Shown: positions 1-8,456, numbered from the stretch's first letter. The stretch is 64,000 bases of DNA from Streptomyces sp. NBC_00539 (GCF_036346105.1 NZ_CP107811.1:1-64000); one strand, 5' to 3'. Numbers and translations: made by a program. The notes: generated by a model not told the origin, from the sequence alone.

Positions 1-296
1 CTCCACGCTGCGCGTGGAGGAGAGAACCGCCTCGCTGCGCTGGCGGGGCTCGGCTTCGCCGAGCCAGGGCCTGCTCTTCGGGCCGGGGTCCTGCGCTTCG
101 CTTCGGACTGTTCGGGTTCCGCTTCGCTGCACCCGAACGAGGTCCGCTTCGCGGACCCGGGCCTCCCGTACTGCGCACGGGAGGTGACCTCGTTTCACGA
201 GGTCCGGGCCTTCGGCCCGTTGAGCGGGCCCGCTGCGCTCCCCCGCCCTGGTCCTTCCGGCTCCGCCTCCAGGACTTGAGGCCCGCTTCGCGGGCC
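1..296. repeat. Telomere-like tandem hairpins of a linear Streptomyces replicon
   Basis: At least six perfect hairpins with three-base loops lie here: 1-19 (8-bp arms, loop TGC), 47-65 (8-bp arms, loop TTC), 141-157 (7-bp, TTC), 187-203 (7-bp, TTC), 205-219 (6-bp, TTC) and 280-296 (7-bp, TTC). Another at 162-184 has 8-bp arms and a longer loop. On the other strand these loops read GCA or GAA. Streptomyces telomeres carry such tandem palindromes with GNA loops in the terminal 3' overhang, where terminal proteins bind. The usual outermost palindrome (a CCCGCGG-type start) is not visible, so the ultimate bases may be missing or the telomere may be non-archetypal. That base 1 is close to the physical end is inference. 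Confidence 0.8.
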
Positions 297-346
297 TGGC
301 TGGCAGCAGGGCGGGGGCTGGGGTGTTTGCTGTGGGCGACGCCCGG

Positions 347-769
347 TCAGGGTGCGAAGTACCAGCAGTAGAGAGGCTGACGAAGGCCCTGTGCCGTGCG
401 GGCCAGGCCCGCCAACTCCGTCAGGATCTCGACCGCTGTCTCGGCTGGCACACCCTCGTCCTTGACCGCGGCGAGCTCAGCCCATGCACCCGCAGCCTCA
501 ACGAGCCGGCCGCTGCTCGCCTGCACCAGAGCGGAGCACAGCCCGGAAGGCAGCTGGAACACCGTGAAGCCGTCATTCTTCATCGGCACCACATCACGCG
601 AGCCTGTACCCACACCCTCTGCCAGCAGGACCTCCCAGTCCGCCACCGCATCGTCAGGGTAGAAATCCGCGCACGCGAACGAGGGAAACCCATGACGGCG
701 CTGCCGCGGCCCAACCTGAGCAGCCACCTCATCATCCGGTGCCACGAAGAACTCGACAGTGATAGGCAT
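347..769 (-). CDS. Conserved hypothetical protein (140 aa)
   Basis: This 140-residue acidic protein starts at ATG 769 (MPITVEFFVAPDDE). It has no signal peptide, membrane segment or motif I can name. It resembles small actinomycete proteins of unknown function that begin with a beta strand followed by an acidic stretch. Codon usage is strongly GC-biased at third positions, which supports coding. It is the first gene inside the telomere-like hairpins and reads towards the replicon end. No convincing ribosome binding site precedes it, so the start is the least certain part. Confidence 0.6.
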   Translation of the reverse strand: MPITVEFFVAPDDEVAAQVGPRQRRHGFPSFACADFYPDDAVADWEVLLAEGVGTGSRDVVPMKNDGFTVFQLPSGLCSALVQASSGRLVEAAGAWAELAAVKDEGVPAETAVEILTELAGLARTAQGLRQPLYCWYFAP

Positions 770-1071
770 AACCCGATCATGCCAGCCCCACCCCGCAGGT
801 GTGATTCATTCTGATTCCCAGATTGAAACTGGCCTAGGGGGTATGTCGCGCTGAGGCCCAGCTCGCAGAGTGGGGTCGCCAGCCAGGGGCCATGGCGCCA
901 CTGACCAACCGGCCTGCACAGGCCGCCTGTTGTGCAGCGGAACTCATCTGGGATTCGGGACTGGTCTGGGGCCCTGCGCTCGGGTCGTCGGCTTGGGTTC
1001 CTGCAGGCCAGGGGGCAATAGCAGAGTTAAGGGGTGTGTTCGGGCTGGTCAGAGGGTGCTTCACAACATCG
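770..1071. other. No gene seen; flank of the Tn7-like element
   Basis: About 300 bases between the first gene and the left end of the Tn7-like transposon. I see no convincing reading frame on either strand. It holds scattered short repeats, including a CCTGCA/TGCAGG pair near 913-1010, that may be decayed transposase-binding sites. Confidence 0.4.
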
Positions 1072-1113
1072 TGTGGCTCGGTATATCTGCGCACTGCGCA
1101 GGTTGACCGAGCC
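1072..1113. repeat. Left-end transposase-binding-type sites
   Basis: TGTGGCTCGG at 1072 is followed by ATCTGCGCA and then CTGCGCAGGTTGACCG. The same words make up the right-end array at 6945-7347, in the orientation expected for inverted ends. I infer TnsB-type recognition sites; binding itself is not shown. Confidence 0.6.
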
Positions 1114-1177
1114 TTCTTCAATGGGCGCAAGGGCGGCTTGCCTTCGGGGGGCCACTGGGTTCGGTGGAGGGGGCGGG

Positions 1178-1918
1178 GTGCATCCGCGCCATGTAGACGT
1201 GCGGTTCGTCGGGCCGGACGGGGTCATGCTCCAGAGGCCGTGGCGGGCAGCCATCGGGGAGCTGCGCCTCATGGAGTGCGCGATGGTGCGTGGTTTCCCG
1301 CTGCGGCGGGGGCGGCGGTTGGCTCCGGGGTGGTGGTGGTCAGCGACCACCGGCCGTCTGGTGGGGTACGGGAGCGCGGCTATGCGGGACGCGGTCATGA
1401 TGCTGGATCAGAATCCGCAGGTGGCGGGCATGGTGAGCCGTCCCCTGGAGTTCGTGTGGGAGGAGCGGGGGCGGATCGTCACCCACGCCCCTGACCTGGC
1501 CGTGAGCATGGCTGACGGGGGCATTCGTCTTGTGGACTGCCCCGGGAGCGGCGGACCGTCCGCACGGCTCGTTGGCCGGGCGCGGGTGGTCGGGGCGTGT
1601 GCTCGGGACGCGGGCTGGGAGCACCTGTTCGCGGACACCGCGGATCCGGTCGTTCTGGCCAATGCGCGCTGGCTGTCGGTCTACCGGCATCCGCGGTGTT
1701 CGGTGACTATCCCCGCCTCCCGGCTGCGCGCAGCGTTCGCCAAGCCCACCACGTTGGGCGAGGGTGCACTCCGGCTCGGAGACCCGATCGCCACACTGCC
1801 GGCCGTCTACCACGGGCTCTGGAACGACCTGCTGAGCATGGCCTGGGACCGCCCCCTGAGCGAGGAGACCCCCGTGACCGCCGTGCCAACCGGTCGGCGG
1901 AAGGAGCTGGAGCAGTGA
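1178..1918 (+). CDS. TnsA-like transposase endonuclease subunit
   Basis: A 246-residue protein of the TnsA-like heteromeric transposase subunit family, which in Tn7-type elements cuts the 5' strands at the transposon ends beside the DDE subunit. The restriction-fold core spans roughly residues 10-170, with an ELRLMECAMV helix, a conserved WWWSATTGRLVGYGS stretch and a beta-rich segment (VSRPLEFVWEERGR). I chose GTG 1178 because GGAGGGGG lies just upstream; an ATG at 1121 lacks a site. The stop overlaps the transposase start as GTGA, so the two are translationally coupled. The family assignment rests on this overall pattern and on the operon order; I did not map the catalytic residues. Confidence 0.75.
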   Translation: MHPRHVDVRFVGPDGVMLQRPWRAAIGELRLMECAMVRGFPLRRGRRLAPGWWWSATTGRLVGYGSAAMRDAVMMLDQNPQVAGMVSRPLEFVWEERGRIVTHAPDLAVSMADGGIRLVDCPGSGGPSARLVGRARVVGACARDAGWEHLFADTADPVVLANARWLSVYRHPRCSVTIPASRLRAAFAKPTTLGEGALRLGDPIATLPAVYHGLWNDLLSMAWDRPLSEETPVTAVPTGRRKELEQ

Positions 1919-4002
1919 AACGTCCGGTAGACGTCGTGGAAGTCGGGGACCGGATCCGGTTCGACGGTGGCGTCCACGTCCTGGCCGGTCTGGACGGGCC
2001 GCGCTGCCGACTGGTCGCCGAGGAGGGCTCCAGAGTGCAGGTGCTGCTGCTCACCCAAGTACTCGGTGCGCAGGACTTCGCCGTCCTGGAACCCCGCCGG
2101 CCCGGGCGGTCGCGTGTTCCGGTACACGGCCCGCTGGACGGGCTTGAGCCCGCGGTCCGGGAGAAGGCCCTGGCCTGGGAGCGGCACATCCTGGAGGTCG
2201 AGACTGGGCACATCGGGCCCCACCGGGACTGGCCGTCTCGACCCGGGTACGACCCGGCCGTGTACGGGCTTGCCGAGCGCGAGGCGACCAAGGCCGCCGA
2301 GCTGACCGCGGCCGGAGAGCAGGTCAGCGTGGCCACCGTGCGCCGGATGCGAGCCCGCTACCGCGAGCAGGGGGTGTGGGGTCTCGTGGACGGTCGCCTG
2401 ACGCGGGAGCGGTCCGCGTTCGGGCGGGCCGATCCGCGGGTGGTGGCCGCGATCAAGCGGGCGCTGGAGGAGCAGCAGGGGCGTTCGACGGGGACGTTGA
2501 GCCGGCTGCGGCGCCAGGTGGGATGGTTACTCGAAGACGCCCACGGGCCCGGAACAGTGGCGGTGCCGCCGGTGGCCACGTTCAACCGGCTGGTGCGCTC
2601 CGTCGCCGAGCAGGAACAGCTCGCGCTGACAGCCGCCGGCCATCGGCGGCGGGCATCCCGGCCGGTGCCGGTGTTCACTCCGACGGTCGCGACGCTGCCT
2701 GGGGAACTGGTGATGATGGACAGCACCCTGCTGGACGTGATGGTCATGTGCGAGGACGGCCAGGCGCGGCGGCCGGAGCTGACGATGGCGGTGGACGTGG
2801 CAACCCGCAGCATCACCGCGGCCGTTCTGCGCCCGAAAGGCACCAAGGCAGTGGACGCGGCCGTGTTGCTGGCACAGACACTGGTGCCGCAGTCGATGCG
2901 GCCCGACTGGCCCGAGTACCTGTCCATGGCCGCTTCCATCATCCCCTACACGCGGCTCGCCTCCATCGACGCCCGCGTGCAGGGGGCCGCGGCCAGGCCG
3001 GTGATCCGGCCCTCAACCGTGGTCATCGACCAGGGCAAGGTGTTCGTCTCCCGCTGCTTCCTCGCCGCCGCCGAGCACCTGGGGATCTCGGTCCAGCCCT
3101 GCCCGCCCGCGTCCGGGTACGCCAAGGGGCATGTGGAGCGCGGCTTCGGGGCGATCGGCACGCTGTTCGCGCAGTACGTCGCCGGATACACCGGAAACCA
3201 CCTCGCGGCGCGCGGCAGCAGCGTGGAGGACGAGGCGTGCTGGACCCTGCCCCAGCTGCAGGACCTGCTGGACGAGTGGATCGTCTGCGGATGGCAGGAA
3301 CGCCGCCACGAGCGGCTACGGCACCCGCTCATGCCCCGCCTGACCCTCACCCCCAACGAGATGTGGGCCGCGCTCACCGGCATCGCCGGACACGTACCCG
3401 TCCCCCTGACAGGCGCCGACTGGACCGAACTGCTGCCATCCCGGCGCTGCGCGATCACAGACGAAGGCATCCGATTCGAACACCGCACCTACGACGGCCC
3501 CGCACTCAACGGACACCGGCACCCCTCCACCGCCGCGGACGGCAAATGGGAGGTCCACCACAACCCCTACGAGCCGTGGCGGTGCTGGGTCAGGCTCCCC
3601 GACGGCTGGGCGCAGGCCGACTGGATCCACCGAGGGTTGGTATCGCAGCCGTTCACCGACACCACCTGGCGGCACATCCGCAGCGTGGTGGCACGGCGCG
3701 CAGACCGGGCCGAACACGAAGAACACCTCGCCCGCCGCCTGGACGAACTCCTGCGCCGCGCCCACACAGGCGCCGGGGGCTCGAGCGCCGCCGGTATCGC
3801 CAGCGTCCCGGGCCAGCGGACAGGAGCCACGCGCACACGGCGACGGACTGCGGACACGGACCCGCCGAACGGCGCCGCCGAGCAGTTGCCGCCCGCGGAC
3901 GGGGACACCTGCATCACCTCCGACTCGGATGCCGCCGGCGCCGCGGTATCGGCCAGGGCGTGGAACATCTTCGACGCGCACCAGGAGGCACAGCAGTGGT
4001 GA
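1915..4002 (+). CDS. tnsB: Mu/TnsB-type DDE transposase of the Tn7-like element
   Basis: A 695-residue transposase that would cut 3' ends and join them to target DNA. An N-terminal part with helix-turn-helix features (residues about 100-170, including VSVATVRRMRARYREQG) precedes a retroviral-integrase-type core: first Asp in MMDSTLLD, second in VIDQGK, Glu in YAKGHVERGFG. A Mu-type beta barrel follows, then a low-complexity tail that in TnsB proteins contacts the ATPase. GTG 1915 overlaps the TnsA-like stop and follows AAGGAG. The reading frame is intact and its length fits TnsB/TniA proteins. All three catalytic residues are present, so the protein could still be active in trans. Confidence 0.9.
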   Translation: MKRPVDVVEVGDRIRFDGGVHVLAGLDGPRCRLVAEEGSRVQVLLLTQVLGAQDFAVLEPRRPGRSRVPVHGPLDGLEPAVREKALAWERHILEVETGHIGPHRDWPSRPGYDPAVYGLAEREATKAAELTAAGEQVSVATVRRMRARYREQGVWGLVDGRLTRERSAFGRADPRVVAAIKRALEEQQGRSTGTLSRLRRQVGWLLEDAHGPGTVAVPPVATFNRLVRSVAEQEQLALTAAGHRRRASRPVPVFTPTVATLPGELVMMDSTLLDVMVMCEDGQARRPELTMAVDVATRSITAAVLRPKGTKAVDAAVLLAQTLVPQSMRPDWPEYLSMAASIIPYTRLASIDARVQGAAARPVIRPSTVVIDQGKVFVSRCFLAAAEHLGISVQPCPPASGYAKGHVERGFGAIGTLFAQYVAGYTGNHLAARGSSVEDEACWTLPQLQDLLDEWIVCGWQERRHERLRHPLMPRLTLTPNEMWAALTGIAGHVPVPLTGADWTELLPSRRCAITDEGIRFEHRTYDGPALNGHRHPSTAADGKWEVHHNPYEPWRCWVRLPDGWAQADWIHRGLVSQPFTDTTWRHIRSVVARRADRAEHEEHLARRLDELLRRAHTGAGGSSAAGIASVPGQRTGATRTRRRTADTDPPNGAAEQLPPADGDTCITSDSDAAGAAVSARAWNIFDAHQEAQQW

Positions 4003-4996
4003 CGGACGCCGACCAAGAGACGCACGACGATCCGTACGCGTCACCAAGTACCTGGCGCGAGTGGACACGGTTCGTCGACACCGAACCACCATGTCTGCCC
4101 GGGACCGGCCCCTGGAACGCCGAGGAACGCCTGGACTACCACTCCCGATTCGTAATCCTGTCCACCCCCATCATGGCCAAGATCTCCCTCACCCTGCGCC
4201 GGCTGATGATCCTCAACCGGCGGCACAACGGCACCGCCCGGCGAGGGCTGCTGATCTCCGGGCCACCGACCACCGGAAAGACCACCACCCTGCAGCAGCT
4301 CGGCCGGTCCTTCCACCTCGCCGACCGCGCCCGCCACGGCGGCCTCGACGAGCGCCTGCCAGTGGTGTTCCTGTCCGTCCCACCGGCCGCGACCCCGAAG
4401 ATGCTCGTATCCGAACTGGCCCGATTCCTCGACCTGCCCATCACCACAAGCATGAACCAGGCCCGCATCACCGACATCGTCTGCGCCACCCTGCACCAGC
4501 TCGGCACCCGGCTCGTCCTGGTCGACGACGTCCACCTCCTCAACACCCGGACCCGCAACGGCGCCGAGACCTCCGACCAGATGAAACACCTCAGCGAACG
4601 CATCCCCGCGACGTTCGTCTACGCGGGCGTCGCCCTCGACGCCTCACCCCTGCTGACCGGAGTCCGCGGCACCCAGATCGCCGGCCGCTTCAAGACCGTC
4701 CGCAACCCTCCCCGCCACACGGCAGCCCCGCCCAGCGCACAGCCTGGGAAGGACTGATCCAGGGCATGGACCAGGCGCTGCGACTGGAAGCCCACCACAA
4801 GGGCGCACTGGTCCGGCACGCCCCCTATCTCCACCACCGCACCGGCGGCCGCATCGGAAGCTTGTCCGCCCTCGTACGGGAAGCAGCGATCGCCGCCATC
4901 CTCGACGGCACCGAGAAGATCACCAAGCAGCTCCTCAACGACATCGACCTCGACGAACTCGCCGAACACACCCCCGGCACCCAAAGGCGGCGCTGA
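3999..4996 (+). pseudogene. TniB/TnsC-type AAA ATPase, frameshifted
   Basis: The gene starts at GTG 3999, overlapping the tnsB stop and following AGGAGG. It encodes an AAA+ target-selection ATPase: Walker A GPPTTGKTT near residue 87 and Walker B RLVLVDDVH near residue 170. The frame stops at 4757, soon after GRFKTVRNP. The expected C-terminal domain (HGSPAQRTAWEGL onward to 4996) continues in another frame, and one extra base near 4710-4715 would restore continuity. This ATPase bridges transposase and target selector in Tn7-like systems, so the loss probably disables the element unless the truncated form works or a homologue complements. A sequencing error in this C-rich stretch is the alternative. 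Confidence 0.8.
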
Positions 4997-4997
4997 C

Positions 4998-6071
4998 ATG
5001 CCCCGAGCGCTGCCGGACCTGTCCCACCAGGCGCTGTTCCCCATCAGGCCCCTGGCCTTCGAAACCAACGCCTCATTCCTCGAACGCCTCGCCAGGGCGC
5101 ACCGCCTCACCACGACCGAGCTCCTCGACGGGCTGCGCATACGCCGCCCCAAGATCTCCCCAGACCGCCAACGGATCCACGGCCCTCACGCGCCCACCGA
5201 GCTTTACCTCAACGCCAGCGCACGCACTCGCGTCAGCCAGTACACCGGCATCCCCGAGGCTCACCTCGCTCACGCCCTGCCCTGCTGGCAAGGACACCAG
5301 GACCGCGGTCCCGCCACCGCGACACGTCCAGGCGGCACCATGCGCCCCTCCGACCTGCCGGCCGTCACCGGATGCCCTCACTGCACCATCGCCCGCACCG
5401 GGCAAACCCGCCCCGTCCTGCGCTACCTCCCCCACCAGCACCTCGTGTGCGGCCGGCACCGCACCTGGGCACTGGGCCCCCACACCCTTCAGGACATGAC
5501 CGTCCCCCACACCCACGTCCTCCTGCACAAGACTCCCGAGATCGTCCTCGCACACCACGCCCACCTGCGGCTGGTACGCCGCTGGGGACCAGACGCCGAC
5601 GAGGCCATCACCCAGGCAGCCGGGCTCACCGAACACTGGCGCCGCCACGCCCCCAAGGCCGAACGAATCTGGCCCGCCCGCGCCCGACTCATCGGCAACG
5701 GGAAGGACACCTCCATGTGGGAAGTCCTGGCCCGCGAAGCGATCACCTACCCCGAAACCATCACCCTGGCCGGGCTCCTCGTCCGGCGGCCCTCAGCCCG
5801 CTACCACCGCACCCGGCCCGGCCAACCCCACCCCTTCCACGAAGTCGTCGCCCGGAGTCTGAACCGCCGGTGGCTCCAAGACCCCACCTACTACCCCGAA
5901 GACCTCTCCCACTTCATCCGGCACACCCCACGCCACCCCGACCACCCCACCGCCTACCGCCACCACACCAAGCCCACCCCCGGCCACCGACCAGACACCA
6001 TCGAACTCACGCAACTCGGCTACCAACCACCCCCACCCCAGACCACCAGCCGCAGACAACGAGCCAGATGA
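4998..6071 (+). CDS. tniQ: TniQ family target-selection protein
   Basis: A 357-residue TniQ/TnsD-type protein. TniQ proteins choose the insertion target in Tn7-like and Tn5053-like transposons. The N-terminus (ETNASFLERLARAH) is the typical TniQ opening, and a zinc-finger cluster follows around residues 120-155: CPHC, then CGRH after a short linker. The C-terminus is rich in Pro, Arg and His. ATG 4998 begins one base after the stop of the restored ATPase frame, so it is the last gene of the transposition operon. It is too short for the extended DNA-binding region of TnsD, so site-specific attachment is not implied. Confidence 0.85.
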   Translation: MPRALPDLSHQALFPIRPLAFETNASFLERLARAHRLTTTELLDGLRIRRPKISPDRQRIHGPHAPTELYLNASARTRVSQYTGIPEAHLAHALPCWQGHQDRGPATATRPGGTMRPSDLPAVTGCPHCTIARTGQTRPVLRYLPHQHLVCGRHRTWALGPHTLQDMTVPHTHVLLHKTPEIVLAHHAHLRLVRRWGPDADEAITQAAGLTEHWRRHAPKAERIWPARARLIGNGKDTSMWEVLAREAITYPETITLAGLLVRRPSARYHRTRPGQPHPFHEVVARSLNRRWLQDPTYYPEDLSHFIRHTPRHPDHPTAYRHHTKPTPGHRPDTIELTQLGYQPPPPQTTSRRQRAR

Positions 6072-6133
6072 CGCCCAGAAACCGCCACACCGAGCCCACC
6101 CCAGGCCACCCACCAAGGCCAGATGGCTATCGA

Positions 6134-6940
6134 TCACAGTTCGGACGGCCCAAGGCTCACCAGTCGGAAGGGCTGTCCTTCCTGCTCAGCGACGACGACC
6201 CCTGACTCGCCCTTGCAAATCCAATGGACACCGACGCGCCAACTGAAATCTCCTGGCGTACTGGCAGAAGCCCTCAGGATGAAACGCTCGGGTTCCAGAT
6301 GCGAGACCCCGTACGGGAAGTCCGGCACACCCTCGGCCGGCCTCACCACAGGCGTTGGACCGCCGAGATCCACCTCGAAGGTACGCTCCTTTGGAATCTC
6401 GAAATAGGAATCGTTCAGTTCATCCTTCAGCCGGAACACGTAGCCGATCGGGGGCGGGGTGCAACGTGACTGCACCTGCACGTCGAGCTTGGTGAGGATC
6501 ACAGCACGATCAACGGCAGCTTCGACAAACACGCGCACGACACACTCGTGGATGCTCACCAAGTCCAGGGAACGCACCGCTGTCAGATCCTCGGGAAGAG
6601 GGCCAACATGTCCTACAAGGATCATCTCCTGTTCAGTCCGCACAGTGAGCGGAGCTTGCGGTGTAGGGACCAGTACGGCATCTCGACCACGCATGATGGC
6701 CTTATCGGCGCCACGAGCCACGATCCCGCCGAGAGCTGAGGCGAGACCCGCGAGGACTGCAGCCACGATCCACTTGCCCACACCAGGTACAGCGACGGCT
6801 ACAGCAACTGCAGCCAGCAACAGGGCGACGACGCCCACCCGCAACCAGAATCGACGAGACCCCACAGCTGCCACCTTCGACGCTTCTCCCGAGGCGCCAT
6901 CGTGCCTGACGATCCACGTCAGGGAACGGACGAGACACAC
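6134..6940 (-). CDS. Membrane-anchored hypothetical protein, transposon cargo
   Basis: A 268-residue protein, convergent with tniQ, lying between it and the right-end repeats. Residues about 37-75 form two closely spaced hydrophobic segments (FWLRVGVVALLLAAVAVAV and WIVAAVLAGLASALGGIVA). A soluble, mostly beta domain of about 180 residues follows, with SIHECVVRVFVEAAV and FRLKDELND. I do not recognise the family. Position inside the transposon ends makes it cargo, and its promoter would lie in the repeat array, so the transposase could in principle affect its expression. The start is uncertain; an in-frame GTG nearer the first membrane segment would shorten the N-terminus by about 20 residues. 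Confidence 0.65.
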   Translation of the reverse strand: MCLVRSLTWIVRHDGASGEASKVAAVGSRRFWLRVGVVALLLAAVAVAVAVPGVGKWIVAAVLAGLASALGGIVARGADKAIMRGRDAVLVPTPQAPLTVRTEQEMILVGHVGPLPEDLTAVRSLDLVSIHECVVRVFVEAAVDRAVILTKLDVQVQSRCTPPPIGYVFRLKDELNDSYFEIPKERTFEVDLGGPTPVVRPAEGVPDFPYGVSHLEPERFILRASASTPGDFSWRVGVHWICKGESGVVVAEQEGQPFRLVSLGPSEL

Positions 6941-6944
6941 CTGG

Positions 6945-7347
6945 TTTCACTGAGAACCGACGCAACTCACCCCAGGCCCCACCCAAGCGCAGCGACACCC
7001 CCTGGCCACATACCAAGGACCAGTGAAACTGCGCAGCAACCAAATGACCTGCGCAACCAGGCCCGGTCCCAGAAACACCGCAGGTCAGACAGCTATCATG
7101 CCCAGACTCTGAGCAGATTCAGTGAGCCAGCACAGCCCCCAACTCGCTCAGTCAACCTGCACATCCCCAGGTCAGAAACGTGCCTACTGCGCAGATTCAC
7201 TGACCAACGACAGGTCCGCCCGTGTCGCGGACCAGTCAAACTGCGCAGTACCCAACCAACCTGCGCAACCGGACCTGGAGCGAGGAACTCCGCAGGTCAG
7301 ACGACTGGCGCGCGCCGCACTCTGCGCAGATTCAGTGAGCCAGCACA
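6945..7347. repeat. Right-end array of transposase-binding-type sites
   Basis: At least eight copies of a degenerate site lie here in both orientations. CTGCGCAGATTCAGTGAG or close variants occur near 7116, 7190 and 7322; its reverse (CCAGTGAAACTGCGCAG type) near 7020 and 7230; ACCTGCGCAACC near 7048 and 7262; CCGCAGGTCAGAC near 7082 and 7290. The set is partly duplicated: a first block ends in GAGCCAGCACA near 7130 and a second ends in the same word at 7347, so the outer end looks like a tandem duplication of an earlier tip. Confidence 0.75.
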
Positions 7348-7716
7348 GCCGCTGACCGTGCCCCATCCGTCGAAGAAATCGGACAATGCGCGGCGCTGCT
7401 GTTCCTCGCGGGCGATCTGCTGCGCGAGGACATCGCGGTCGATGCACGGGTCGACGGCGGCGAGGACCAGGCGCTGGAGTTCGTCCGGCTCCAGGGCTTC
7501 GACCTCCCACTGAACCGGGCGGCGGGAGTCGAAGCCGTAGCGGCGGGCGGAGGCCGGCCACCTCGGGTCGCCGCTCTTGCCCTCGGTCGCCAGGAGCCCG
7601 TACGCGCGCACCTGCTCGTAGGTGAGCAGCACCCGGGTCACCGAGCTCCAGCAGCCCGTCCGCTCCACCCAGTCCCGCTCGATGTCCTCACCCGAGCAGT
7701 CGAAGTCACCGATGTT
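7348..7716 (-). pseudogene. Conserved hypothetical gene cut by the transposon end
   Basis: The frame encodes about 120 residues of a conserved actinomycete protein of unknown function (DWVERTGCW, LLTYEQVRAYGLL, VQWEVEALEPDELQRLV, then an amphipathic LAQQIAREEQQRRALSDFF). It runs off into the transposon right end and stops there at 7297, so the natural C-terminus is lost or altered. Upstream of 7716 the frame becomes low-complexity Arg/Pro sequence, so the N-terminus also looks damaged. A second remnant with ARDPRIHQQTL-type sequence ends at 7818 on the same strand in another frame and may be part of the same old locus. Confidence 0.45.
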
Positions 7717-7974
7717 TCTCCGGGGCGCCGCGAGCGTGCGGTTCGAGTTCACGCAGCCCAGAAGCAGTCGAGGTGACCGTAGCCGATGCAACAGGGTGCA
7801 CGTCTCTGCGGTCGGGGTCACTCGGCCGGCGGTGAATTGGTGTCGGTCAGACGCTCGCGGACGGCGGCTCGTTCGGCTTCCTCGCGGGCGAGGGTCTGCT
7901 GATGGATGCGGGGGTCGCGGTGGGCCTCGATGGCGGTGCGGTGACGGATGCTCAGCGATGGCTGGGCCCACCGG

Positions 7975-8268
7975 TCAGTCGATGCCTTCGATGATGCGGA
8001 AGTCGCGCTCGACGCCATCGGGGAGGGCCACCAGCGCCTTCTGGTATGCCTCGCTCTCGTATGCCGCGACGGCCTGTTCAAAGCTGTCGAACTCGATCAG
8101 AACGACGCGTTGCGTGATTCCGGCCTCGTGGGCGACGACTCGACCGCCACGGGACAGGAGGCGCCCGCCCCCAGCCTGGACAGCCGGACGGGCCAGCTTG
8201 TCGTAGGCAGTCGGCCTCTCAGGGTCGGAAATGGCGGGGTAGACACTGACCCAGTAGCCCTTAGCCAT
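7975..8268 (-). CDS. DUF1330 family protein
   Basis: A 97-residue protein (MAKGYWVSVYPAISDPERP) with the compact alpha/beta fold of DUF1330, a small family related to dimeric alpha-beta-barrel (ABM/EthD-like) proteins. The conserved HEAGITQRVVLIEFDSFEQAVAAYES block and YQKALVAL are clear. ATG 8268 sits behind AGGAGG. Length fits the family (about 95-100 residues). It is divergent from a LysR regulator, the usual layout for a LysR-controlled target. The biochemical role of DUF1330 proteins is not settled, so none is assigned. Confidence 0.85.
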   Translation of the reverse strand: MAKGYWVSVYPAISDPERPTAYDKLARPAVQAGGGRLLSRGGRVVAHEAGITQRVVLIEFDSFEQAVAAYESEAYQKALVALPDGVERDFRIIEGID

Positions 8269-8279
8269 GGAAACCTCCT

Positions 8280-8295
8280 GTGTTCGGCCGAACAC
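8280..8295. promoter_or_regulatory. Perfect 16-bp palindrome upstream of the DUF1330 gene
   Basis: GTGTTCGG followed by its exact reverse complement lies just upstream of the ribosome binding site of the DUF1330 gene and in the gap shared with the LysR gene. Position suggests an operator, plausibly for the adjacent LysR protein, although LysR sites usually follow a T-N11-A pattern. Confidence 0.5.
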
Positions 8296-8456
8296 GTCCG
8301 ACTTCGAATTGACACTCAGATCGATCGATCCCGGCGACGGGTACTGCGGTCAGTTGAATCGTCATATGCGCAGGTTAGGGCTTGATGTGCGGTCGAGGGA
8401 AAGACCGGTACGGGATAGACTCAGAACGGATCGTTATCAATCGGCAGGGAGGGCAC

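Larger units (their letters stand above)
1072..7347. mobile_element. Tn7-like transposon (TnsA/TnsB/TnsC/TniQ), probably inactive
   Basis: Four genes in Tn7 order sit between matching ends: TnsA-like nuclease (1178), DDE transposase (1915), AAA ATPase (3999) and TniQ (4998), plus a cargo membrane protein (6134-6940). The left end reads inward TGTG, GCTC, five bases, ATCTGCGCA from 1072. The right end, read inward from 7347, gives TGTG, CTG, GCTC, five bases, ATCTGCGCA. The right end carries an array of the same sites. No target duplication is apparent: the flanking five bases are CATCG on the left and GCCGC on the right, so an outer rearrangement is likely. There are no Cas genes. The ATPase gene is frameshifted, so the element is probably dead. 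Confidence 0.8.

Noticed and set aside
2376-3998. Long alternative frame across the transposase gene
   Set aside because: Arg/Pro/Gly-rich shadow. Only its part after 3999 encodes a real protein, the AAA ATPase.
1072-7347. CRISPR-associated transposon (CAST)
   Set aside because: TnsB, TnsC and TniQ are shared with CASTs, but no Cas gene or CRISPR array is present inside or near the element.
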